Shown: positions 1 to 5,214 of the stretch, piece by piece
How the letters are laid out: each line of letters starts with the position of its first letter
Position numbering within the stretch: position 1 is the first letter of the stretch
DNA from: Gammaproteobacteria bacterium
GTDB taxonomy: Bacteria > Pseudomonadota > Gammaproteobacteria > DSM-19610
Length of the DNA stretch: 5,214 bases
Assembly (NCBI GenBank): GCA_011371465.1
Contig: DRQL01000199.1
Span: 1 to 5,214, forward strand
Direction of reading: 5' to 3'
Position numbers and translations under genes: made by a program
The notes under the pieces: model-generated
What the model saw: only the letters and a program-made list of their open reading frames with translations
Databases searched by the model: none
What the model was told of the DNA's origin: nothing

Positions 1-189
1 GACAGTGGTTACGAGGGTGGTGAAGAAGACAACATTACCCTGGGCCTGAACTGGTATGCCACACCGAATGTCCGTTTCATGGTGAACTACGTGCGCGCCA
101 GTACAGATCCCACATCGCCGGAAAAATTCGCCGCTACGGGTAATGAAGACGTCAACCTCTTCCAGCTGCGAAGCCAGATCGACTTCTAG
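1..189 (+). CDS. Phosphate-selective porin (OprP/OprO-like), C-terminal fragment
   Basis: Only the last 62 codons and a TAG stop are in the window; the gene begins upstream. The frame reads ITLGLNWYATPNVRFMVNYV near the middle and ends NLFQLRSQIDF. Alternating hydrophobic and polar residues and a final aromatic residue are what the last beta strands of an outer-membrane barrel look like, with the terminal Phe serving as the BAM recognition signal. The 'GLNWY-NPN-R-M-NYV' closing strand and 'F-LR-Q-DF' end match my memory of the Porin_O_P family (OprP/OprO, anion or phosphate/polyphosphate-selective trimers). The family call rests on this short tail, so substrate specificity is not shown. No partner gene follows closely: the next start codon is 500 bases away, across a repeat element, so it is probably transcribed separately from the regulator. 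Confidence 0.75.
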   Translation, partial: DSGYEGGEEDNITLGLNWYATPNVRFMVNYVRASTDPTSPEKFAATGNEDVNLFQLRSQIDF

Positions 190-216
190 GGAATCCCGGA
201 CCCGTCCCTTATACTG

Positions 217-396
217 TTATCCCGGCGAAAGCCGGGGTCCAGTTGCTTTCAACAAAATGGATGACTCGCGTTGCGATCGCGCGCGAAGCGCAGGGAGTGC
301 TTGTGAAGCGCCGCAGGCGGTGGTGGAGTGCTCGCCCTTCGGGCCGACTGCGGAGTTCAGCGTGCAAGCGCTTTTCACCGGTCTTCCCCGGAATGA
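217..396. repeat. MITE-like element with imperfect terminal inverted repeats
   Basis: The left end (217-237) and the reverse complement of the right end (376-396) agree at about 15 of 21 positions, giving imperfect terminal inverted repeats around an interior rich in small GC palindromes. The left end itself folds as CCCGGC-GAAA-GCCGGG (221-236), a strong GNRA-loop hairpin that could also stop or stabilise the upstream porin transcript. The interior has other short hairpins, for example GCCC-TTC-GGGC near 334-344. No credible gene lies inside; open frames on both strands are low-complexity and Arg/Ser/Pro-rich. The ends resemble the dispersed 'CCCGGCGAAAGCCGGGGTCCAG' and 'CCCCGGAATGA' intergenic repeats seen in many proteobacterial genomes (from memory). 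I see no clear target-site duplication, and copy number cannot be judged from one window. Confidence 0.5.
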
Positions 397-439
397 TGAA
401 TGGATCAGGGGTTCCCTGTCGCCTGCCGGTTTGGCGTCA

Positions 440-467
440 TTGATTAATCTCCACCAGGGGCTATAAT
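440..467 (+). promoter_or_regulatory. Candidate sigma-70 promoter (TTGATT - 16 bp - TATAAT)
   Basis: A perfect -10 hexamer TATAAT (462-467) follows TTGATT (440-445, TTGA core matching the -35 consensus) at a 16-bp spacing. The predicted start of transcription is near 474. It sits just downstream of the repeat element and points toward the sigma-54 activator gene, which would give that mRNA a leader of roughly 215 bases. No other convincing gene lies between. The call is pattern-based only. Confidence 0.45.
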
Positions 468-485
468 TGGGAATATGGTCCCAAT
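466..485. promoter_or_regulatory. Operator-like inverted repeat ATTGGGA-N6-TCCCAAT
   Basis: Perfect 7-bp arms (466-472 and 479-485) are separated by ATATGG. The dyad begins inside the TATAAT box and covers the predicted start of transcription, the usual position for a repressor operator. It could alternatively be a short hairpin at the 5' end of the transcript. The binding protein is unknown. Confidence 0.4.
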
Positions 486-641
486 ATACAAGAATCCTAA
501 ATGACTGACCTGATGGTGGATTTAGCATGGAGATGGAATTCATACGGCTCCTGTACGCACTGAACTGTGTCCCATACGGAAGAAATACAGACATTCGTCT
601 ACTGATTTGCGGCCAACCTTTGAGTGAAATCAGGGTTCATT

Positions 642-668
642 GTGTCCGGTGAGCCTAAAATAGGACAC
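642..668. promoter_or_regulatory. Inverted repeat GTGTCC-N15-GGACAC before the regulator gene
   Basis: Perfect 6-bp arms (642-647 and 663-668) lie 22 bases before the start codon of the sigma-54 activator. A further GTGTCC copy is at 567-572. A weak -10-like TAAAAT (656-661) lies between the arms, so a protein bound here would cover any promoter at this spot. TGTC/GACA cores also recur upstream of the cytochrome gene, which makes autoregulation by the neighbouring activator a reasonable but unproven reading. Confidence 0.35.
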
Positions 669-680
669 GGGTTCAAGCGT

Positions 681-685
681 GGAGG
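681..685 (+). promoter_or_regulatory. Ribosome binding site that sets the regulator start
   Basis: GGAGG lies 4 bases before the ATG at 690. The spacing is slightly short but this is the only good Shine-Dalgarno match. It supports 690 over the in-frame GTG at 624, which has no such site and would place the GTGTCC dyad inside the coding region. Confidence 0.7.
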
Positions 686-689
686 CGCC

Positions 690-2069
690 ATGTCTGCCGA
701 GTTACTGGAAACCGGCCCCAACATCAGCCTTCAGACGCTGATTGATACACACGAACGACCGTTCGTGGTCATCAATCGCCACCTCAGGGTGGTGGCCGTC
801 AACAAAGCCTATGAACAGGCCTATCGTATGGATGCCGCGCAGGTTGAGGGAAGGCCCTGTTACCAGGTGAGTCACCACAGCGAGTTACCCTGTTTCGACT
901 CCGGCGGAGACTGTCCGCATGGACGTATCTACGCCGGTGCCGATGGCTGTTCCTGCCTGCACGTGCACTACGATGATATGGGCGGTATTCACCGCGTGCG
1001 CTTCAGGGCCTACCCGTTGCAGGACGCCAGTGGAGAAATGTTCCTGGGCGAGGTGATTGAAGAACTTTCCGATACCGGGATGGAACGTTCCGGGCGATTG
1101 CACATGGTCGGCAGGTCACCCGCGTTCCTGAAAGTGCTCGAACAGCTCGACCTGGCGGCGACGTCGGATGCCCCGGTGCTGCTGGAGGGCAGCACCGGCA
1201 CGGGCAAGGACCTGGCGGCAAACTATATCCACCTGCAGTCCCGTCGCCACGACCACCCGTTCCTGACCCTGGATTGCACGGTGCTGACTGAACCGCTGTT
1301 CGAATCCGAAGTGTTCGGTCACGAACAGGGCGCGTTCACCGGCAGCGTGGGCGAGAAGGAAGGCCTGTTTGAACTGGTGGATGGCGGCACCCTGTTTCTC
1401 GACGAAATCGGCGAGCTGCCCGCCGCCCTGCAGGCCAAGCTGTTACGCGTGCTGGAATCGGGAGAGTACCGGCGCGTTGGCGGCCGCAAGACCCTGCATA
1501 CCAATGCGCGTATTATTTGCGCAACCAACCGCGACCTGGGCGCAGATGTCGAAGCCGGCCGGTTCCGAGAGGATCTGTACTACCGCATCGCCTGTCTGCA
1601 TATCCCGGTCCCCGACCTGCGTGCCCGGGTGGAGGATATTGCGCTGCTGGCGGAAGCGCTGCTGGACCGGATCAGCAGTTCGATCGGCAAGGTGTATGAG
1701 CTTACGCCGGATGCGGTGAGTGAGCTGGAGGGTTACGACTACCCGGGCAATGTGCGCGAATTGCGCAATATTCTCAGTGCGGCTGCCGCTCGCAGCCACA
1801 CCGGCACCATTGGTGCGCCGGTTGTCGAGGCAGTGATCGCGTCCATGAAGGCCCGGCGAGCACCCGCAACGCCCGTTCACGCCGGTACCAGGAAGTCGGC
1901 AGCAGGAAATCGAACCAGCGCCGGAGAAGCTACCCTGGAAGGTGTCGAGGCTGCACATATTCGCCGTTTGCTGAAACAGTATGAAGGTAACCGGCGCAAG
2001 GTGGCTGCTGCGCTGGATGTCAGTGAGCGCACCCTGTATCGCAAGCTGAAACGCTATCACCTGGGCTGA
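690..2069 (+). CDS. Sigma-54-dependent transcriptional activator with Cys-rich PAS sensor
   Basis: This 459-residue protein is a one-component enhancer-binding protein (no receiver domain). Residues about 11-125 form a PAS-like sensor with an unusual cysteine set: C57, C68, C75, C87 and C89, plus His-rich stretches around 62-63 and 91-93. Residues about 138-365 are the AAA+ sigma-54 interaction domain: Walker A GSTGTGKD (167-174), the GAFTGS loop that contacts sigma-54 (214-219), Walker B GGTLFLDEIGEL (232-243), an FREDLYYR segment with likely arginine fingers (292-299), and YPGNVREL (351-358). A linker rich in Ala/Arg/Thr (about 386-413) leads to a Fis-type helix-turn-helix (about 416-457, ending SERTLYRKLKRY). 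All motifs needed for ATPase and sigma-54 activation are intact. The gene lies 285 bases upstream of the multiheme cytochrome gene, whose promoter is of the sigma-54 type, so that gene is the obvious target. The cysteines suggest redox, metal, Fe-S or heme sensing, but the ligand is unknown. Confidence 0.95.
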   Translation: MSAELLETGPNISLQTLIDTHERPFVVINRHLRVVAVNKAYEQAYRMDAAQVEGRPCYQVSHHSELPCFDSGGDCPHGRIYAGADGCSCLHVHYDDMGGIHRVRFRAYPLQDASGEMFLGEVIEELSDTGMERSGRLHMVGRSPAFLKVLEQLDLAATSDAPVLLEGSTGTGKDLAANYIHLQSRRHDHPFLTLDCTVLTEPLFESEVFGHEQGAFTGSVGEKEGLFELVDGGTLFLDEIGELPAALQAKLLRVLESGEYRRVGGRKTLHTNARIICATNRDLGADVEAGRFREDLYYRIACLHIPVPDLRARVEDIALLAEALLDRISSSIGKVYELTPDAVSELEGYDYPGNVRELRNILSAAAARSHTGTIGAPVVEAVIASMKARRAPATPVHAGTRKSAAGNRTSAGEATLEGVEAAHIRRLLKQYEGNRRKVAAALDVSERTLYRKLKRYHLG

Positions 2070-2152
2070 TTCCGGCCACCCCCGTTTCCCCCTTTACGGC
2101 TGTCTCCAGATGGCTACAGTGCGGTTGTATTGAAAATTAAAAAGTCTGCCAG

Positions 2153-2222
2153 TGTCGTCACCTTATGACAGGTATGACAGTTGCGCGCAGGGTTATTGTC
2201 ATAGACGTATGTCACGCCTGTC
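2153..2222. promoter_or_regulatory. Cluster of TGTC/GACA half-sites, candidate enhancer for the sigma-54 activator
   Basis: Six TGTC or GACA cores fall within 70 bases: TGTC at 2153, 2197, 2210 and 2219, and GACA at 2167 and 2176. Two pairs are each spaced 9 bp apart, GACA-N5-GACA (2167-2179, inside the direct repeat TATGACAG) and TGTC-N5-TGTC (2210-2222), and they are exact mirror images about position 2194.5. Relative to the predicted start at 2295 the cluster spans about -142 to -73, the usual distance for enhancer sites of sigma-54 activators. The binding protein is inferred from adjacency only. Confidence 0.45.
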
Positions 2223-2231
2223 TGAAAAATA

Positions 2232-2246
2232 TACTGTACAACAGTA
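2232..2246. promoter_or_regulatory. Palindrome TACTGT-ACA-ACAGTA
   Basis: Perfect 6-bp arms with a 3-bp centre sit between the half-site cluster and the sigma-54 promoter, centred near -56. This could be a site for a second regulator or a proximal site for the same activator. I do not recognise the motif. Confidence 0.35.
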
Positions 2247-2268
2247 ACCTGCAGCAACCCTTATGGAT

Positions 2269-2284
2269 TGGTCTGACTCTTGCT
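2269..2284 (+). promoter_or_regulatory. Sigma-54 (-24/-12) promoter of the multiheme cytochrome gene
   Basis: TGGTCTG-N4-TTGCT matches the TGGYAYR-N4-TTGCW consensus at all but one defined position, including both invariant dinucleotides, GG (2270-2271) and GC (2282-2283), at the exact required 12-bp offset. Transcription should start near 2295, giving a leader of about 60 bases before the ATG at 2355. The gene immediately upstream encodes a sigma-54 activator, which independently supports the call. Confidence 0.75.
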
Positions 2285-2341
2285 TTATTACTCAGCAATA
2301 AAACTGGAATCCATTCCGACTGTAATACCGGTAGCGCTAGT

Positions 2342-2350
2342 GGAGGAGAG
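2342..2350 (+). promoter_or_regulatory. Ribosome binding site that sets the cytochrome start
   Basis: GGAGGAGAG lies just before the ATG at 2355, with the GGAGG core 8 bases from the start codon. The open frame extends back to a TTG at 2280, but that codon overlaps the -12 promoter element and would precede transcription, so 2355 is preferred. Confidence 0.85.
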
Positions 2351-2354
2351 AGTC

Positions 2355-5213
2355 ATGCACCAGGCAGTAAGAAAAACAGTTCGCAATAACAGGGAATCCA
2401 CCTGGAAAAACAGTCTTTTCCTGGTCATCGGCATGTTTCTGGTGTCGTTGTTCAGTCTGGCAGGCGCCAGCAACGTGCTGGCGGACGATGACTCCAAAGA
2501 CGACCGGCTCAGGATTGAAGAGGCCAAGTACAAGGCGGAAAAGCATCGTATCAAGGTCAAGGGCAAGGCCAACAAATATGCTGCCGTGCAGTTGTTTGAT
2601 GCAGAAAGTGGGGTGCAGTTTGCGACCGTCAGTGCCAACGATGATGGCAAGTGGGAATACAAAAAGAAAAAACCGGATGCCATACCGTGTCGCGTTCTCG
2701 CTGAATCCGATGGCAAAAGCGATGAGAAGAAGGTAGAACATGCGGACGATTTCCCCGGTGGTTGCGGTATCGGCGGGGGCGGCAATATGCCGCCAACGGC
2801 CAATGCCAACGGTCCTTACACGGGAACGACCGGGGTTACCGTAAACTTCAGCAGCGCAGGTTCCAGTGACCCGGACGGAAACATTGTTTCCTACGCCTGG
2901 GATTTCGGTGATTCCGCAACCAGCAGTTCGGCGAATCCCGCTCACATCTATGCTGCCGCAGGTACGTATACGGTCAGCCTGACGGTGACCGACAATGCGG
3001 GCGACACCGGCAGCGACACCACTACGGCGGTAATCAGTGATCCGGGACAACAGCCGCCGCCCGGCGACATATCGATCAATTCCACCAGCCAGAACGGGAA
3101 GCCCGGTATGGCGGTCAGTGAGCTGCCGTTCATCGGGCTGGCCGGCTACCAGGTGTTTGCCGCCAATGACCTCGGCATGCATTGCGGTGACTTCGACACC
3201 CGGATATCCAGTATCCTGCCGCCTTTCAACGTCATGCACACGCAGGTCATTCAGCGTGGCGGCGAACCCAAAATACTGGGACCCGGCGACGGTGTGGATG
3301 TGGTTTATTCGGCGGCATCCAACCCGGCCGACCCGATCCTTACCGGCATAAACTCCGCCGGGAACGGCCCGGTTCTGTCGAGTGTGGCCAAAGACGGTAC
3401 CGTATTCAAAACCAACTTCTGGGATATTGCGCCCGGTGGCAGCGAACCGATCGCACTGGCCGCCTACCGCCCCTTCTACCCGCCCGGCATCCTGGATGCC
3501 TTCTACCCGAACGGTGGCCTGGATCCAGGAGGTAACGTCAGTATACGGGACCTGGGTCTGCCGATGCCGAACGTCGAGCGTCTCTACCTGGGCGATGGCA
3601 TGCTGACTGCAGAGCAGCAGACCATGCCCGGCATTAACGGCCCCTACGTGGCCAACGACCCGACCGCGTTCAAGCTGTTTACCACGGATCAGCCTTTCTT
3701 TATCAACTTTCCGTTTGGCTATACCGCCAAAGGCGTGAGCTGGTTTGAAGCGGCCGGCGTTCCGTTAACCGCGTTTGATGACCTTGGCCAGGAGAATCCC
3801 TGGCAGCTGATGCGGGTACAGGCCCGCTCCGGCAACCAGGTGCTGGCCTCGCTGGATACCGTGCTGCCGATTTCCGGCGAAGCCAACTGCGGTTTCTGTC
3901 ACAACGCACCGGTCGACGGTGGTAACGGTGCCGCTACCCAGGCACTCAGTGACGCCGGTGTGCCGGTGGCCACGGTACTCGATGATCCCGAGTATGACGT
4001 CAGCGTACCGCTGGAAGTCAGCAAGGAATACGCAGCGGACCTGAACCTGATCCGGTTGCATGACCTGAAACACAACACCAACCTGGAGAACAGTACCCCG
4101 GTCGTGTGCCAGTCCTGCCACTACACACCGGCGCTGGACCTGGCGCATGTCGGGCCCAAGGGGCCGGCTGATGCGGATGCCAATGGCCGTGAGCAGACCA
4201 ATGTCCGCAGCATGTCCAACGTGATGCACAGCCACCATGCTACGGTGACCGACCTGAACGGCAAGCCGCTGTTCCCGGCCATGCCGCCCCCTGTGGACAG
4301 CAATGGCAATCTGCGCAACCCGGTCGAAGGCCGACAGGTGCTGGAGGAGACCTGTTACCAGTGTCACCCGGGCCGGCGTACCGACTGCCTGCGTGGCGCC
4401 ATGGCTAACGGCGGCATGCTGTGCCAGGACTGCCACGGCGACATGGCGCAAATCGGCGATGATTTCTCCCGCAACGTAACGCCCTCCAATCCGGGAGCGT
4501 TTGAGCTTGCAGCGGATTTCTACACCAACCCGGCGACGCCACGTGTTCCCTGGGCCAACGAACCGGGCTGCGGCTCCTGCCACTCCGGTGATGCCATGGA
4601 TAACCTGCACGGCACCCCGGGCACCATCGGCGACCCGCAGGACGGCATTCGCCTGATGCAGGCCTACAGGACCACGGACGGCAAGGCCACGCCGATCGTG
4701 CCGACCAACAAACGGTTTGCCGAGAACGTCGTCAAGACCGGGCCTGCGACAGGTAACCCGATGCTGTACCGGGTCAGCAAGGGACACGAGGGTGTCTTCT
4801 GCGAGGCCTGCCACGGCTCGACGCACGGCATCTGGCCCAACAAGAACCCGGCCGCGAATGACAACGTCACCGCGAAACAGCTGCAGGGGCATACCGGCGT
4901 CATCGCCGAATGCAGTACCTGCCACACGGGTGACCTGGGTGTGAACCTGGATGGTCCGCACGGTATGCATCCGATTGGTACCGCAGGCAAGAAGTTTGCC
5001 GAGGGTGACCACGAAGACCTCGCCAAGAAAAACCCCGATGCGTGCCGGGCCTGCCACGGTCCCAACGGTGAAGGCACCGTTCTGTCCGCCATGGCCCAGG
5101 ACCGGGTGCTCAAGTGCGATAAAAAGACGGCCTTCTGTCCGGACGGAAACAGCGTGCTGTTCCCCAACGATCACCAGGTCGGTTGTACTGAGTGTCACAG
5201 TAACAAGTTATAG
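2355..5213 (+). CDS. Exported nine-heme c-type cytochrome with PKD domain
   Basis: The 952-residue protein starts with a Sec-type signal peptide: a basic n-region, a hydrophobic core at about 20-36, and likely cleavage after VLA at 43. There is no lipobox and no later membrane span. Residues 44-130 are charged and may be a small beta domain. A glycine-rich linker leads to a canonical PKD domain (about 146-229, WDFGD at 182-186, then HIY...GTYTVSLTVTD), followed by a Pro-rich linker. Residues about 255-505 lack heme motifs but carry DLGMHC (272-277) and SILPPFN. Nine CXXCH sites follow, first Cys at 512, 585, 667, 690, 739, 816, 853, 897 and 944. Many non-motif histidines (for example in VMHSHH, DNLHG, SKGHEG, GPHGMH, NDHQ) could serve as distal ligands, so bis-His hemes are plausible. 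Extra cysteines C678, C921 and C928 lie in the heme region. The likely role is periplasmic or extracellular electron transfer or a reductase; the substrate is unknown. The reading frame is intact, and the promoter is of the sigma-54 type. Confidence 0.93.
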   Translation: MHQAVRKTVRNNRESTWKNSLFLVIGMFLVSLFSLAGASNVLADDDSKDDRLRIEEAKYKAEKHRIKVKGKANKYAAVQLFDAESGVQFATVSANDDGKWEYKKKKPDAIPCRVLAESDGKSDEKKVEHADDFPGGCGIGGGGNMPPTANANGPYTGTTGVTVNFSSAGSSDPDGNIVSYAWDFGDSATSSSANPAHIYAAAGTYTVSLTVTDNAGDTGSDTTTAVISDPGQQPPPGDISINSTSQNGKPGMAVSELPFIGLAGYQVFAANDLGMHCGDFDTRISSILPPFNVMHTQVIQRGGEPKILGPGDGVDVVYSAASNPADPILTGINSAGNGPVLSSVAKDGTVFKTNFWDIAPGGSEPIALAAYRPFYPPGILDAFYPNGGLDPGGNVSIRDLGLPMPNVERLYLGDGMLTAEQQTMPGINGPYVANDPTAFKLFTTDQPFFINFPFGYTAKGVSWFEAAGVPLTAFDDLGQENPWQLMRVQARSGNQVLASLDTVLPISGEANCGFCHNAPVDGGNGAATQALSDAGVPVATVLDDPEYDVSVPLEVSKEYAADLNLIRLHDLKHNTNLENSTPVVCQSCHYTPALDLAHVGPKGPADADANGREQTNVRSMSNVMHSHHATVTDLNGKPLFPAMPPPVDSNGNLRNPVEGRQVLEETCYQCHPGRRTDCLRGAMANGGMLCQDCHGDMAQIGDDFSRNVTPSNPGAFELAADFYTNPATPRVPWANEPGCGSCHSGDAMDNLHGTPGTIGDPQDGIRLMQAYRTTDGKATPIVPTNKRFAENVVKTGPATGNPMLYRVSKGHEGVFCEACHGSTHGIWPNKNPAANDNVTAKQLQGHTGVIAECSTCHTGDLGVNLDGPHGMHPIGTAGKKFAEGDHEDLAKKNPDACRACHGPNGEGTVLSAMAQDRVLKCDKKTAFCPDGNSVLFPNDHQVGCTECHSNKL

Positions 5214-5214
5214 C

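Noticed and set aside
273..280. GCGATCGC octamer, as in cyanobacterial HIP1 repeats
   Set aside because: A single copy in a GC-rich palindrome-laden element, with no cyanobacterial context.
217..594. Minus-strand 125-codon open frame across the repeat element
   Set aside because: About half of it is the inverted-repeat element read backwards. Composition is low-complexity and there is no recognisable domain.
527..652. Possible 41-codon small gene (starts MEMEFIRLLYAL) in the regulator leader
   Set aside because: It has only a weak GGTGGA upstream and no recognisable features, and it runs into the GTGTCC dyad. Not enough to call a gene or leader peptide.
624..689. In-frame GTG start giving a 22-residue longer regulator
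   Set aside because: There is no ribosome binding site, the extension has no domain sense, and GGAGG precedes the ATG at 690.
2070..2110. Rho-independent terminator after the regulator gene
   Set aside because: Only a 4-bp stem (CCGT/ACGG) around a pyrimidine run, and no U-tract. No terminator is supported, so read-through into the cytochrome gene cannot be excluded.
2280..2354. In-frame N-terminal extension of the cytochrome from a TTG codon
   Set aside because: It overlaps the -12 promoter element and lies before the predicted transcription start. The ATG at 2355 has an excellent ribosome binding site and a normal signal peptide follows.
3765..5198. Minus-strand 477-codon open frame inside the cytochrome gene
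   Set aside because: It is a shadow of the GC-rich coding frame. The + strand has a signal peptide, a PKD domain and nine CXXCH motifs, while this frame shows no domain.

Overview
The window looks like chromosomal DNA from a GC-rich Proteobacterium, most likely a gammaproteobacterium. This is inferred from an OprP/OprO-type outer-membrane porin end, a sigma-54 activator of the NtrC class, strong GGAGG-type ribosome binding sites and a secreted multiheme c-type cytochrome. I cannot name a species from sequence reading alone.

Layout, all genes on the + strand: (1) 1-189 is the 3' end of a porin gene. (2) 190-689 is a 500-base non-coding stretch. It holds a MITE-like element of about 180 bp with imperfect terminal inverted repeats (217-396), a good sigma-70 promoter with an operator-like dyad across its predicted start (440-485), and a second dyad, GTGTCC-N15-GGACAC (642-668), just before the next gene. 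(3) 690-2069 encodes a 459-residue one-component sigma-54 activator: a cysteine-rich PAS sensor, an AAA+ domain with GAFTGS, and a Fis-type helix-turn-helix. (4) 2070-2354 is a 285-base regulatory region. It has a cluster of TGTC/GACA half-sites, a TACTGT/ACAGTA palindrome and a near-consensus sigma-54 -24/-12 promoter (2269-2284). (5) 2355-5213 encodes a 952-residue exported protein with an N-terminal charged beta-rich-looking region, a PKD domain, a large heme-free middle region with a DLGMHC...SILPPFN motif, and nine CXXCH heme sites in the C-terminal half. The window ends one base after its stop codon.

How it fits together (inference): the PAS-AAA+-Fis protein senses a redox or small-molecule signal, binds the half-site cluster upstream of the cytochrome gene, and drives RNA polymerase-sigma-54 from the -24/-12 promoter. 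The product is a large periplasmic or extracellular nine-heme electron carrier or reductase. The adjacency of a sigma-54 activator to a sigma-54 promoter of a PKD-multiheme cytochrome is the most interesting system here. Its electron donor, acceptor and inducing signal cannot be read from this window, and downstream partner genes lie outside it.
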